Shown here: one piece after another, positions 18,120 through 26,933 of the stretch | How the letters are laid out: each line of letters begins with the position of its first letter | Numbering within the stretch: position 1 is the first letter of the stretch | Assembly: GCA_902777435.1 (NCBI GenBank) | Contig: CACYTW010000004.1 | Location: 1 to 35,857 of the forward strand | From: an uncultured Ruminococcus sp. | Lineage (GTDB): Bacteria; Bacillota; Clostridia; Monoglobales; Monoglobaceae | Direction of reading: 5' to 3' | DNA length: 35,857 bases | Translations under genes and position numbers: made by a program | Notes under the pieces: generated by a model | Database searches by the model: none | What the model was told of the DNA's origin: nothing | Seen by the model: the letters and a program-made list of their open reading frames with translations, nothing else

Positions 18120-18899
18120 ATGAAGGTATCATACTTTCCGGGCTGTACCTTAAAGACAAAAGCTAAACAGCTTGACAAATATACAAGAAAAAGCGCAGAG
18201 GTTCTTGATATTACCTTAGAGGAAATCGAAAATTGGCAATGTTGCGGCGGTGTGTTTACAACTGCCCGTGACGAGATAGCTACAAAGCTGTCATCTGTCA
18301 GAGCCTTGTCAGAGGCCGCAAAGAAAGACCAAATTCTTGTTTCTGTTTGCTCTGCTTGTCACAATGTAATAAAGCAGACAAACAATGCAATGCAGACAGA
18401 TGATGAATTTAATTTCCGCGTAAACCAATATATTGATGAAGAATATAATGGTGAAGCTAAGGTTATGCATTTTTTGGAGCTCCTGCGTGATGAGGTTGGC
18501 TTTGATAAGGTGGCCGAAAAGGTTAAAAAGTCATTAGAGGGTAAAAAGGTTGCCGCATATTACGGTTGCTTGCTTCTCAGACCAAGCAGCGTTATGCAGA
18601 TGGACGATCCCGAAAACCCAACTATTATCGAAGATTTGATTTCCGCCCTTGGCGGAGAGCCTGTGGTTTATCCGTACAGAAACGAATGTTGCGGCGGATA
18701 TATCGCGTTGGAAAACCCTGAGTCTGCAAAGGCAAGAAGCAACAAGGTAACCGAGAGTGCTGTAAAGAGCGGTGCTGAGATAATTGTTACGGCTTGTCCC
18801 CTTTGTAAGTATAATTTAGAGAAGAACGGCAGTGAAATTCCTGTTGTCTACTTTACTGAACTGCTTGCAGAGGCGCTCGGTGTAAAGGAGGAGAACTAA
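18120..18899 (+). CDS. hdrB: Heterodisulfide reductase subunit B homologue (two CCG domains)
   Basis: The 259-residue protein has two complete CCG domains: Cys9, Cys41-Cys42, Cys77, Cys80, and Cys150, Cys190-Cys191, Cys226, Cys229. In HdrB these bind two non-cubane [4Fe-4S] clusters that reduce a disulfide. It should form a complex with HdrC and HdrA encoded next. In Desulfovibrio FlxABCD-HdrABC the partner is DsrC; no dsrC-like gene is present here, but FrdAB-like genes are, so its acceptor may be the fumarate reductase. AGGAGG precedes the ATG, and its stop abuts the next start. Confidence 0.93.
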   Translation: MKVSYFPGCTLKTKAKQLDKYTRKSAEVLDITLEEIENWQCCGGVFTTARDEIATKLSSVRALSEAAKKDQILVSVCSACHNVIKQTNNAMQTDDEFNFRVNQYIDEEYNGEAKVMHFLELLRDEVGFDKVAEKVKKSLEGKKVAAYYGCLLLRPSSVMQMDDPENPTIIEDLISALGGEPVVYPYRNECCGGYIALENPESAKARSNKVTESAVKSGAEIIVTACPLCKYNLEKNGSEIPVVYFTELLAEALGVKEEN

Positions 18900-19292
18900 A
18901 TGAATAACAGTACTGAAAATCTCCAAAAAGAAATTATCCGCTCCAGCGGAGTAAACCCAAAGAAGTGTATGCGTTGCGGTAAATGTTCTGCAACTTGTCC
19001 TGCATATGACGAGATGGAATATCATCCGCATCAGTTTGTGTATATGGTGGAAAACGGTGATATTCAGCCGCTTTTGGAGTCTAAATCCCTGTTTCAATGT
19101 CTTACGTGCTTTGCTTGCATAGAGAGATGTCCAAGGGGTGTAGAGCCTGCAAAGCTGGTTGAAGCTGTACGTCTTGCGGTTATCCGCAAGCAAGGTGCAA
19201 ATCACTTAAAAGCAGACGATATTCCTGCTCTGCTTGACGAGGATATGCCACAGCAAGCAATAGTCAGCGCACTTAGAAAATACAGTAAGTAA
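18900..19292 (+). CDS. hdrC: Heterodisulfide reductase subunit C homologue
   Basis: This 130-residue ferredoxin-like protein has two [4Fe-4S] motifs, CMRCGKCSATCP near residue 22 and CLTCFACIERCP near residue 65, spaced as in soluble HdrC. It conducts electrons from HdrA to HdrB. GGAGGAG is embedded in the end of hdrB, with the start immediately after the hdrB stop. No membrane segment is seen, so the complex is the cytosolic HdrABC type and not HdrDE. Confidence 0.92.
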   Translation: MNNSTENLQKEIIRSSGVNPKKCMRCGKCSATCPAYDEMEYHPHQFVYMVENGDIQPLLESKSLFQCLTCFACIERCPRGVEPAKLVEAVRLAVIRKQGANHLKADDIPALLDEDMPQQAIVSALRKYSK

Positions 19293-19308
19293 GGAGGAAA
19301 AGACAAAA

Positions 19309-21303
19309 ATGCAAAGAATAGGCGTATTCGTGTGTTGGTGCGGTAGTAATATCGCCGGCACTGTGGATGTACAGGCAGTATCAGATGCTCTGCAAAATGA
19401 GCCGGGTGTTGTCTTTTCCACGAATTATCAATATATGTGTTCTCAGGCAGGACAGGATATTATAAAAAATGCCATAGCTGAGCATAAGCTCACAGGTATT
19501 GTTGTATGTTCTTGTTCACCGAGAATGCACGAGGCAACCTTCCGTAAGACTGCGGCAGCCGCAGGTCTTAATCCATATATGGTTGAGATTGCAAACATAC
19601 GTGAACAATGTTCTTGGGTACACAAAGATATGCCCACGGGAACAGAGAAGGCTATCATTTTAGGTAAGGCGGCAGTTGCAAAGGTTAACCTTAATGCTCC
19701 CCTTAAACCCGGTGAGAGCCCTGTTACCAAGAGAGCTCTTGTTATCGGCGGCGGTATCGCAGGTATTCAGACAGCTCTTGACATAGCAGAGGCAGGCTTC
19801 CCCGTTGATATAGTTGAAAAGAAGCCCACAATCGGCGGTAAGATGGCTCAGCTTGATAAGACCTTCCCGACACTTGACTGTGCGGCTTGTATCCTCACAC
19901 CTAAGATGGTGGATGTGGCACAGAATGAAAACATCCGCATTTTCTCTTACAGTGAGGTAGAAGAGGTTGGCGGCTTTGTCGGCAACTTTGATGTTAAAAT
20001 CAGAAAGAAGGCTCGTTTTGTAAACGAGGATATTTGTACAGGCTGTGGAATTTGTACAGAAAAATGTCCGCAAAAAAAGGTTCCCAATGAGTTCAACCTG
20101 GGTATGGACAACAGACGTGCAATCTACATTCCGTTTGCACAGGCTGTTCCTAAAGTTGCAACAATAGATGCAGACTATTGCACAATGTTAAAGACAGGCA
20201 AGTGCGGTGTTTGCTCAAAGGTTTGTACTGCAGGTGCTATTGATTATACTCAGAAGGACGAAATTATAGAAGAAAAATACGGTGCAATCGTTGCGGCAAC
20301 AGGCTTTAATCCCATTAGTATGGACAAGTTTGACGAGTATGCGTACAATCAGTCAAAGGACGTTATCACCTCTCTTGAGTTTGAGCGTTTGACAAATGCC
20401 GCAGGCCCGTCTGCAGGTAAGCTTGTTCGTCCCTCTGACGGCAAACACCCGCACACAATCGTGTTTGTGCAGTGTGTAGGCTCCCGTTGTGCGGCTTGTG
20501 CCGAAAAGGGTAAGGAGTATTGTTCAAAGATTTGTTGTATGTACACTGCAAAGCACGCAATGCTCACAAGAGATAAGTATCCCGATACCGATGTTTATGT
20601 ATTCTACATAGACGTAAGAACTCCCGGTAAGGCATTTGATGAATTCTATCGCCGTGCCGTTGAGGAATATGGTGTTCACTACATCAAGGGTATGGTAGGT
20701 AAGGTTTCACCTGAGGGTGACAAGCTGATGGTTCAGGCATCTGACCTCCTTGCAAACAAGCAGTTGCATATCGAGGCAGATTTGGTTGTATTAGCCGCCG
20801 CTATCGAGCCTGACAAGTCTGCAAGACCCCTTGCAACTCAGCTTACAGCAAGTATGGATACCAACGACTTCTTTACGGAAGCACATCCTAAGCTCCGCCC
20901 CGTAGAAAGCCCCACAGCAGGTGTATTCTTATCAGGTACTTGTCAAGGACCTAAGGATATTCCTGAAACAGTTTCTCAGGCAAGCGCGGCTGCTGCAAAG
21001 GTTATCGGCTTGCTGGCAAAGGATAAGCTTACAGGTAACCCTTGTGTCGCAGCTTCAGATGAGCTTATGTGTAACGTCTGTTCCTCCTGCGAGAGAGTTT
21101 GTCCTTACGGTGCTATCACTTATGTTGACAAAGAATTCCGTATGCCTGACAGAACAACAAGGGTAAGACGTGTGGCTTCTGTCAATGAGGCTGTATGTCA
21201 GGGTTGCGGTGCTTGTACAGTTGCGTGTCCGTCAGGTGCTATGGACCTTAAGGGTTTTGCAACAAAACAGATTATTGCGGAGGTGGATGCTATATGCAGA
21301 TAA
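19309..21303 (+). CDS. hdrA: Heterodisulfide reductase subunit A homologue (FAD, bifurcating core)
   Basis: The 664-residue flavoprotein begins with the HdrA N-terminal domain (CWCGSN; CSCSPRMHEATF). The FAD-binding motif VIGGGIAGIQTA is at about residue 145, the HdrA-specific cysteine insert LDCAACILTPKM at about 190, [4Fe-4S] motifs CTGCGICTEKCP at about 243 and CGVCSKVC at about 299, and a C-terminal di-cluster domain (CNVCSSCERVCP near 588 and CQGCGACTVACP near 630). HdrA holds the flavin where electrons are split between a high-potential branch through HdrC/B and low-potential ferredoxin. AAGGAGG precedes the start. It overlaps the MvhD-like gene by ten bases. Confidence 0.94.
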   Translation: MQRIGVFVCWCGSNIAGTVDVQAVSDALQNEPGVVFSTNYQYMCSQAGQDIIKNAIAEHKLTGIVVCSCSPRMHEATFRKTAAAAGLNPYMVEIANIREQCSWVHKDMPTGTEKAIILGKAAVAKVNLNAPLKPGESPVTKRALVIGGGIAGIQTALDIAEAGFPVDIVEKKPTIGGKMAQLDKTFPTLDCAACILTPKMVDVAQNENIRIFSYSEVEEVGGFVGNFDVKIRKKARFVNEDICTGCGICTEKCPQKKVPNEFNLGMDNRRAIYIPFAQAVPKVATIDADYCTMLKTGKCGVCSKVCTAGAIDYTQKDEIIEEKYGAIVAATGFNPISMDKFDEYAYNQSKDVITSLEFERLTNAAGPSAGKLVRPSDGKHPHTIVFVQCVGSRCAACAEKGKEYCSKICCMYTAKHAMLTRDKYPDTDVYVFYIDVRTPGKAFDEFYRRAVEEYGVHYIKGMVGKVSPEGDKLMVQASDLLANKQLHIEADLVVLAAAIEPDKSARPLATQLTASMDTNDFFTEAHPKLRPVESPTAGVFLSGTCQGPKDIPETVSQASAAAAKVIGLLAKDKLTGNPCVAASDELMCNVCSSCERVCPYGAITYVDKEFRMPDRTTRVRRVASVNEAVCQGCGACTVACPSGAMDLKGFATKQIIAEVDAICR

Positions 21304-21731
21304 ATGGCGAATTTCAACCTAAAATAGTGGCTTTTTGCTGTAACTGGTGTTCATACGCAGGTGCAGACCTTGCAGGTAATAACAGATTGGCTTATCCTGA
21401 AAATGTTAAGATTATTAAGGTTCCCTGCTCGTGCCGTGTAAACCCTATGTTTATACTCCGCGCGTTTCAACGCGGTGCTGATGGAGTAATCCTTTGCGGA
21501 TGCCATCCCGGTGACTGTCACTATACATCAGGAAATTATTATACAAGAAGAAGAATGGCGTTGCTGTTCTCTATGCTGAACTACCTCGGAATTGAAAAAG
21601 AGCGTACCCGTGTTGAATGGGTATCTGCCGCCGAGGGTGCAAAGTTTGCACAGACAATGAACGAGTTTACCGAGGCTGTTGCGGCTCTCGGCGAAAATAA
21701 GAGATTGGAGGATTTGAGATGCAAAAAGTAA
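21294..21731 (+). CDS. flxD: MvhD/FlxD-type hydrogenase iron-sulfur subunit
   Basis: This 145-residue protein matches the MvhD family: FCCNWCSYAGADLAG at the N-terminus, VPCSCRVNP, then GCHPGDCHY. The conserved cysteines bind a [2Fe-2S] cluster that delivers electrons to HdrA. In methanogens the donor is the Mvh hydrogenase; in bacterial Flx-Hdr complexes it is the FlxABC NADH-oxidising part, which follows directly here. It overlaps hdrA and the next gene, so stoichiometric coupled translation is likely. Confidence 0.9.
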   Translation: MQINGEFQPKIVAFCCNWCSYAGADLAGNNRLAYPENVKIIKVPCSCRVNPMFILRAFQRGADGVILCGCHPGDCHYTSGNYYTRRRMALLFSMLNYLGIEKERTRVEWVSAAEGAKFAQTMNEFTEAVAALGENKRLEDLRCKK

Positions 21732-22717
21732 CTTGTGATACACTTGTAGCTAAGGCTTGCGAATTGCTTGAAAACGGCACTGTTGACCGTGTGCTTGGCT
21801 GGAAAAACGGCGAGTTTGTATACGACGTAACGCCTGCTCTCTTTACAACAGTTGACGATATCAAATCCGAGTTTGTTTTCAATGACTTTTGCGGTGCAAA
21901 CTTCTCTAAATATTTGATAGAAGAAACACGTAAAACAGAAAGCAAAGTGCTTGTATTCTTAAAACCTTGCGATACATACAGCTTTAATCAGCTTTTAACC
22001 GAACACCGCTTTGACAGAGAAAAGGTGTATGCATTAGGTATTCCTTGCGAGGGTATGGCTGATATAACAAAGGTAAAGGCTGCCGCAGGTGATGGTATCA
22101 CCGCAATCAAAGCAGAAGGCGAAAATCTTGTTATTTCAACTCTGTATGATGAGGATAAAACTGTGGCCTGTGCTGATATGCTTGCTGAAAGATGTATGGT
22201 ATGTAAGAGTAAAAAGCACGTTGCATATGACGAGCTTTTGGGTGAAGATGGTGACGTTATCGACTCAAATCGTTTTGATGAGGTAGAAAAGTTGGAGGCT
22301 ATGACAGAGGACGAGAGATTTGCATTCTGGCAGAATGAATTATCACGCTGTATCAGATGTAATGCTTGCCGTGACGTATGTCCTGCTTGTACCTGTGAAA
22401 AGTGTGTGTTTGATAACCCTGAGTCAAGTGTGGCTAACAAGGCGATTTCGGACAGCTTTGAAGAAAAGATGTTCCACATTATCCGCGCCTTCCACGTGGC
22501 AGGACGTTGTACCGACTGCGGTGAATGTTCAAGAGTTTGTCCTCAGAATATTCCCCTTCATCTACTCAACAGAAAGTTTATAAAAGATATTAACAGCTTC
22601 TATGGTGAATATCAGGCAGGGGCAGAGGCAGGCAGCCGTGCTCCCCTTGTAGACTACACCACGGAGGACATTGAGCCTACCGATGCTGTTCTGAAAGGAG
22701 CGTCAGATAATGCGTAA
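21719..22717 (+). CDS. flxC: FlxC-like iron-sulfur protein
   Basis: The 332-residue protein has an N-terminal region resembling the F420-dehydrogenase/sulfite reductase A type alpha-beta domain (KVLVFLKPCDTYS) and three cysteine clusters: CMVCKSKKH near residue 160, CIRCNACRDVCP with CTCEKC near 212-230, and CTDCGECSRVCP near 264. It should carry two [4Fe-4S] clusters and possibly more. Gene order flxD-flxC-flxB-flxA is the mirror of the order described in Desulfovibrio, which is why I assign C. TTGGAGGA precedes the ATG; it overlaps both neighbours. Confidence 0.65.
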   Translation: MQKVTCDTLVAKACELLENGTVDRVLGWKNGEFVYDVTPALFTTVDDIKSEFVFNDFCGANFSKYLIEETRKTESKVLVFLKPCDTYSFNQLLTEHRFDREKVYALGIPCEGMADITKVKAAAGDGITAIKAEGENLVISTLYDEDKTVACADMLAERCMVCKSKKHVAYDELLGEDGDVIDSNRFDEVEKLEAMTEDERFAFWQNELSRCIRCNACRDVCPACTCEKCVFDNPESSVANKAISDSFEEKMFHIIRAFHVAGRCTDCGECSRVCPQNIPLHLLNRKFIKDINSFYGEYQAGAEAGSRAPLVDYTTEDIEPTDAVLKGASDNA

Positions 22718-23735
22718 ATGTTCAATTCAGAATTTAGATGCTGTGTTCTCTAAAATTGCGGAGGAGGCTAAACTCTATATTCCGCAGGATAGCGAAAAGG
22801 GTACAGATTATAAGGAGTGGACAGAGGGTGCAGTATTAAGCAACGCCCTCAATACCAACAGAAGCCCTAAGGACTTCTTCTTCCCTCAGACCGAAAATCT
22901 TATGGAATTTAAGACAAGCGGCAAGGAAATCGAGATAATCGATAACAGGGACGAAATGGAAGACTTCGTTGTATTCGGCGTTCGTGCCTGTGATGTAAAG
23001 AGCTTTGAGATACTTGACAGAGTATTCTTGGTTGAGCCTTACGACAGCTATTATGCCAACAGACGTGAGCACGGTGTTATAATTTCAATGGCTTGCACCA
23101 GACCTGTTGAAACCTGCTTCTGTCAGACTTTTGACATAGATGCGGCAAATCCTGAGGGTGATATTGTTTGTCACAAGACAGAGAATGACGTTTTCTTTAA
23201 TGCAGTAACCGAAAAGGGTAATGCTCTTATGGCAAAGCTCGAAGGTGTAACCGAGGACGCAGACAGCAGTGAAGTTGATGCACAGATAGAGAAAACTCAC
23301 GAGATTATGAAGAAACTTCCTCTTGCTAATCTAACAGCCGATAAGTTCGGTGCAGACAAGACAAATGAGTTCTTTGATGCACCACAGTGGAAGGAGCTTT
23401 CACAGTCGTGCTTAGGCTGCGGTACTTGCACATTTGTATGCCCGACTTGTCAATGCTATGACATAAAAGACTACAACACAGGTCACGGAGTTATTCGTTT
23501 CCGTTGTTGGGACTCTTGTATGTATTCAGACTTTACAAAGATGGCTCACGGCAACTCCAGAAACTCTCAGCTTGAGCGTTTCCGTCAGAGATTTATGCAC
23601 AAACTTGTGTACTATCCTACAAACAATGACGGCTTGTTCAGTTGTGTAGGCTGTGGCAGATGTCTGGCTAAATGCCCGATTTCTATGAATATTGTAAAGG
23701 TTATGAAGACGTTAGGAGGTAAAGATAATGAATAA
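22710..23735 (+). CDS. flxB: FlxB-like iron-sulfur protein (anaerobic sulfite reductase A-like)
   Basis: This 341-residue protein resembles AsrA and sulfhydrogenase beta subunits. Features are GVRACDVKSFEILDRVF near residue 90, a CTRPVETCFC cysteine group near 128-138, and two [4Fe-4S] motifs, CLGCGTCTFVCPTCQC near 235 and CVGCGRCLAKCP near 312. It is a paralogue in layout of the preceding gene. Adjacent AsrB-like FlxA makes an electron-input pair: NADH to FAD (FlxA) to the Fe-S clusters here. AAAGGAG precedes the start; it overlaps flxA by eight bases. Confidence 0.7.
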   Translation: MRKCSIQNLDAVFSKIAEEAKLYIPQDSEKGTDYKEWTEGAVLSNALNTNRSPKDFFFPQTENLMEFKTSGKEIEIIDNRDEMEDFVVFGVRACDVKSFEILDRVFLVEPYDSYYANRREHGVIISMACTRPVETCFCQTFDIDAANPEGDIVCHKTENDVFFNAVTEKGNALMAKLEGVTEDADSSEVDAQIEKTHEIMKKLPLANLTADKFGADKTNEFFDAPQWKELSQSCLGCGTCTFVCPTCQCYDIKDYNTGHGVIRFRCWDSCMYSDFTKMAHGNSRNSQLERFRQRFMHKLVYYPTNNDGLFSCVGCGRCLAKCPISMNIVKVMKTLGGKDNE

Positions 23736-24561
23736 TCGTGAGGAAACTTTAATTCCAAAAATTGGTGTGATTACTGATGTTCGTATCGATACACCTGATG
23801 TAAAGACCTTCCGTGTGGTAACTCCCGACGGTAAAAAGGCTTTTGAGCATAGACCCGGTCAGTGTGCAATGCTCTCTATCCCAGGTGTGGGAGAGGCAAT
23901 GTTTTCTATAACATCTTCGCCGACCAACACCGAGTTTATGGAATTTTCGATTAAAAAGTGCGGCTGTGTAACCGAGTGGCTCCATCAGGCTGAGGTAGGA
24001 CAGCAAATTACCATAAGAGGTCCGTACGGAAACCCTTTCCCTGTGGATGATGCGTTTCAAGGACAGGATTTGCTCTTTATTGCCGGCGGTATCGGCCTTG
24101 CACCTCTGCGTTCGGTAATCAATTACTGCAGACATTACAGAGAAAATTATGGCAAGATTGATATTGTATATGGTTCAAGGAGTAAGGACGACCTTGTAGA
24201 TTATGACGAGATTATCAATGAATGGGTAAAGGATGACGGTATTGACGTTCATCTTACCATTGATAACGAGCAGGAAGGATGGGACGGTCACGTTGGCTTT
24301 GTTCCTAACTATGTTAAAGAGCTTGGTTTTGATACCAACAAGACAGTTATTATTTGCGGACCGCCGATTATGATTAAGTTCACACTCCAAGGACTTATTG
24401 AGATGGGTTATGATAAAACTCAGGTTTATACAACTATGGAGCTTCGTATGAAGTGCGGCATAGGCAAGTGCGGCAGATGTAATATCGGGTCAAAGTATGT
24501 TTGCAAAGACGGCCCTGTATTCCGCTGTGACGAGCTTGAAGAACTGCAGGATGAGTATTAA
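23728..24561 (+). CDS. flxA: FlxA-like FAD/NAD(P)-binding oxidoreductase
   Basis: The 277-residue protein has the ferredoxin-NADP reductase fold with a C-terminal cysteine cluster, as in PyrK, AsrB and sulfhydrogenase gamma. RPGQCAMLSI followed by FSITSSP near residues 40-58 binds FAD, and IAGGIGLAPLRS near residue 118 begins the nicotinamide nucleotide domain. CGIGKCGRC with a later Cys near 243-258 binds a [2Fe-2S] cluster. It is the expected NADH entry point to the Hdr complex. AGGAGG precedes the ATG. Confidence 0.83.
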   Translation: MNNREETLIPKIGVITDVRIDTPDVKTFRVVTPDGKKAFEHRPGQCAMLSIPGVGEAMFSITSSPTNTEFMEFSIKKCGCVTEWLHQAEVGQQITIRGPYGNPFPVDDAFQGQDLLFIAGGIGLAPLRSVINYCRHYRENYGKIDIVYGSRSKDDLVDYDEIINEWVKDDGIDVHLTIDNEQEGWDGHVGFVPNYVKELGFDTNKTVIICGPPIMIKFTLQGLIEMGYDKTQVYTTMELRMKCGIGKCGRCNIGSKYVCKDGPVFRCDELEELQDEY

Positions 24562-24577
24562 TAAGGAGGAAATCGAA

Positions 24578-25252
24578 ATGGAAAATATGGTAAATATATT
24601 TCTGTTCGGAAAAAAATATGAAGTTCCGGACAATCTTACAATAATGAGTGCAATGGAATATGCCGGTTATCAGTTGGTTCGCGGTTGCGGATGCCGTAAC
24701 GGCTTCTGTGGTGCTTGTGCTACAATTTACAGAATTAAAGGTCAGACTGAGCTTAAGGCTTGTCTTGCTTGTCAGACTAAGGTTGAGGACAATATGTATA
24801 TCGCAACATTGCCCTTCTTTCCATTGGTTAAGCAGACTTATGATATCGAAAAGATTGCTCCCACAGAGCAGATTATGATGCAGCTCTACCCTGAGATTTA
24901 CGCTTGTATCGGCTGTAACGCTTGTACAAAGAGCTGTACTCAGGAGCTTAATGTTATGCAGTATATCGCATATGCTCAAAGAGGCGAATACGAAAAGTGT
25001 GCTGAGGAGTCATTTGACTGTGTAATGTGCGGAGTATGTTCTTCACGTTGTCCTGCAGGAATTTCACATCCTCAGGTTGCAATGCTCGCAAGACGTCTTA
25101 ACGGTAAGTATCTGGCACCTAAGTCCGCTCACCTTGAAAATCGTGTTCAGGAAATTAAGGACGGCACATTTACTGAACTTATAGAGGGTCTTATGCAAAA
25201 GCCCATAGACGAAATCAAAGAACTTTATAACAACAGAGAAATAGAGAAATAA
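24578..25252 (+). CDS. FrdB-like soluble iron-sulfur subunit
   Basis: This 224-residue protein begins with a plant-type [2Fe-2S] domain (CGCRNGFCGAC near residue 34, then ACLACQ), like SdhB/FrdB/TfrB. It continues with two [4Fe-4S] motifs, CIGCNACTKSC near 108 and CVMCGVCSSRCP near 148. Classical SdhB has one [4Fe-4S] and one [3Fe-4S] cluster, so the second full motif is unusual. It lacks the HdrB-like C-terminal half of archaeal TfrB; hdrB is a separate gene in the same operon. The ATG at 24578 is chosen for AAGGAGGA upstream; longer in-frame starts overlap flxA. Confidence 0.78.
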   Translation: MENMVNIFLFGKKYEVPDNLTIMSAMEYAGYQLVRGCGCRNGFCGACATIYRIKGQTELKACLACQTKVEDNMYIATLPFFPLVKQTYDIEKIAPTEQIMMQLYPEIYACIGCNACTKSCTQELNVMQYIAYAQRGEYEKCAEESFDCVMCGVCSSRCPAGISHPQVAMLARRLNGKYLAPKSAHLENRVQEIKDGTFTELIEGLMQKPIDEIKELYNNREIEK

Positions 25253-25266
25253 GGAGGTGTTTTCTA

Positions 25267-26862
25267 ATGTATGCAGATAGATTTACTGAATCAATAAAGG
25301 CGGTTGAAGCCGCAAGAGAAGAAAATATTAAGCTTGAGCCAAGACGTATGACTGCACAGGAAAAAGAGGACTTACTTAAGGCTTATCACCCTGACTATAA
25401 GGTAGACGAGTTTGAGGAATTGAAAATTGGTCCAAATAAGGGTGAGAAGGTTCCCAAAGAGCTTGCGGCTATACTTCAGGCACACAGCCGTATAAAGTCA
25501 GATGCGGTTGATTTGAATAAAGTCGACTATGACGTTGATGTTTTGGTTATCGGCGGCGGCGGTGCAGGCTCGTCTGCGGCAATCGAAGCAAACGAGGCAG
25601 GTGCAAATGTAATGATAGTTACAAAGCTCCGTATCGGTGACGCAAACACAATGATGGCAGAAGGTGGTATTCAGGCGGCAGACAAAGAAAACGACTCTCC
25701 TGCAATTCACTTTGTAGATGCTTTTGGCGGCGGTCACTATGCCGCAAAGCGTGAACTTTTGTCAAAGCTCGTATGTGACGCACCCGAGGCTATTCAGTGG
25801 CTTAACGAACTTGGCGTTGAGTTCGACAAGGACGAGGACGGCAGAATGATTACAACTCACGGCGGCGGTACATCACGTAAGCGTATGCACGCAGCTAAGG
25901 ACTATTCCGGTGCAGAGATTATGAGAACTCTCCGTGATGAAGTTATAAACCGTGGTATCCCCGTGGTTGACTTTACTTCTGCAATTGAACTCATCCTCGA
26001 TGAAAACGGAAACGCCGCAGGTGCAGTTCTTATGAATATGGAAACAAAGGAATTGCTGGTGGCTAAGGCTAAGACTGTTATTATCGCAACAGGCGGTGCA
26101 GGCCGTATGCACTATCAGGGCTTCCCTACATCTAACCACTATGGTGCAACAGCAGACGGACTTGTACTTGGCTATCGTGCAGGGGCTAAGCTCTTATATG
26201 CGGATACACTTCAGTATCATCCGACCGGTGTTGCATATCCTGAACAGATTTTTGGCGCGTTGGTTACAGAGAAGGTTCGTTCACTTGGTGCAAAGCTCAT
26301 CAACGCTAATGGTGAAGCATTTATGCATCCCCTTGAAACAAGAGACGTTTCAGCCGCATCTATCATTCGTGAATGTTCAGACAGAGGCAATGGCGTAGAT
26401 ACAGGCAACGGCCTTGGCGTATGGCTCGATACTCCTATGATTGAAAAAATCGGCGGTGAAGGTACTATTGAGGCAAGAATTCCTGCTATGATGCGTATGT
26501 TTGCTAAATACGGAATTGATATCCGCAAGGAACCGATTTTGGTTTATCCGACACTTCACTATCAAAACGGCGGCCTTGATATTAATGCGGATTGTATGAC
26601 AACAGAGATTGAAAACCTCTTTGTTGCAGGTGAAGCCGTAGGCGGAATTCACGGAAGAAACAGACTTATGGGTAACTCACTTCTTGACATTATCGTATTC
26701 GGCCGCAGTGCAGGTAAGAATGCTGCTGCTAAGTGCAAGGATGTTAAGGTTGGCACACTGTCGCTTAAGCATATTGATAACTTTGAGGCTGAAATTTCAG
26801 CAGCAGAAATTGATACTGATGTAGTTTCACCTAAGTTATTGCCTGATTACACAAGAAAATAA
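25267..26862 (+). CDS. FrdA-like flavoprotein, probable soluble fumarate reductase catalytic subunit
   Basis: The 531-residue protein belongs to the succinate dehydrogenase/fumarate reductase flavoprotein family. FAD motif VIGGGGAGSSAA is at about residue 94, substrate-domain HPTG at 318, TEKVR with Arg338 near the usual catalytic Arg, His431 in HYQNGG, and GRNRLMGNSLLD near 463. Three oddities: an 85-residue N-terminal extension before the FAD domain; Asn127 in ANTMMAEGG where His normally carries the flavin covalently; and loss of the usual C-terminal helical domain. L-aspartate oxidase is an alternative, but the FrdB-like neighbour and fumarase argue for fumarate reduction. No membrane anchor gene is present, so the enzyme is cytosolic. 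Confidence 0.8.
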   Translation: MYADRFTESIKAVEAAREENIKLEPRRMTAQEKEDLLKAYHPDYKVDEFEELKIGPNKGEKVPKELAAILQAHSRIKSDAVDLNKVDYDVDVLVIGGGGAGSSAAIEANEAGANVMIVTKLRIGDANTMMAEGGIQAADKENDSPAIHFVDAFGGGHYAAKRELLSKLVCDAPEAIQWLNELGVEFDKDEDGRMITTHGGGTSRKRMHAAKDYSGAEIMRTLRDEVINRGIPVVDFTSAIELILDENGNAAGAVLMNMETKELLVAKAKTVIIATGGAGRMHYQGFPTSNHYGATADGLVLGYRAGAKLLYADTLQYHPTGVAYPEQIFGALVTEKVRSLGAKLINANGEAFMHPLETRDVSAASIIRECSDRGNGVDTGNGLGVWLDTPMIEKIGGEGTIEARIPAMMRMFAKYGIDIRKEPILVYPTLHYQNGGLDINADCMTTEIENLFVAGEAVGGIHGRNRLMGNSLLDIIVFGRSAGKNAAAKCKDVKVGTLSLKHIDNFEAEISAAEIDTDVVSPKLLPDYTRK

Positions 26863-26869
26863 AAAGGTT

Positions 26870-26906
26870 TTATTGATGTCAGCTGTTTTTCAGCTGACAT
26901 CAATAA
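26870..26906. other. Strong intercistronic hairpin without plus-strand U-tract
   Basis: TTATTGATGTCAGCTG (26870-26885) pairs perfectly over 16 bases with CAGCTGACATCAATAA (26891-26906) around a five-T loop. No T-run follows on the plus strand, so it is more likely an RNA-processing or stability element, or a leaky terminator, lowering transporter expression relative to the enzymes. Confidence 0.7.
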
Positions 26907-26933
26907 TGATTAAAGAAAAGAGGTTTTTTAAAA

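Noticed and set aside
25267-26862. L-aspartate oxidase (NadB) as the function
   Set aside because: The family similarity and missing covalent His would allow it, but the FrdB-like, fumarase and Hdr/Flx neighbours and absence of nadA/nadC nearby favour fumarate reduction.
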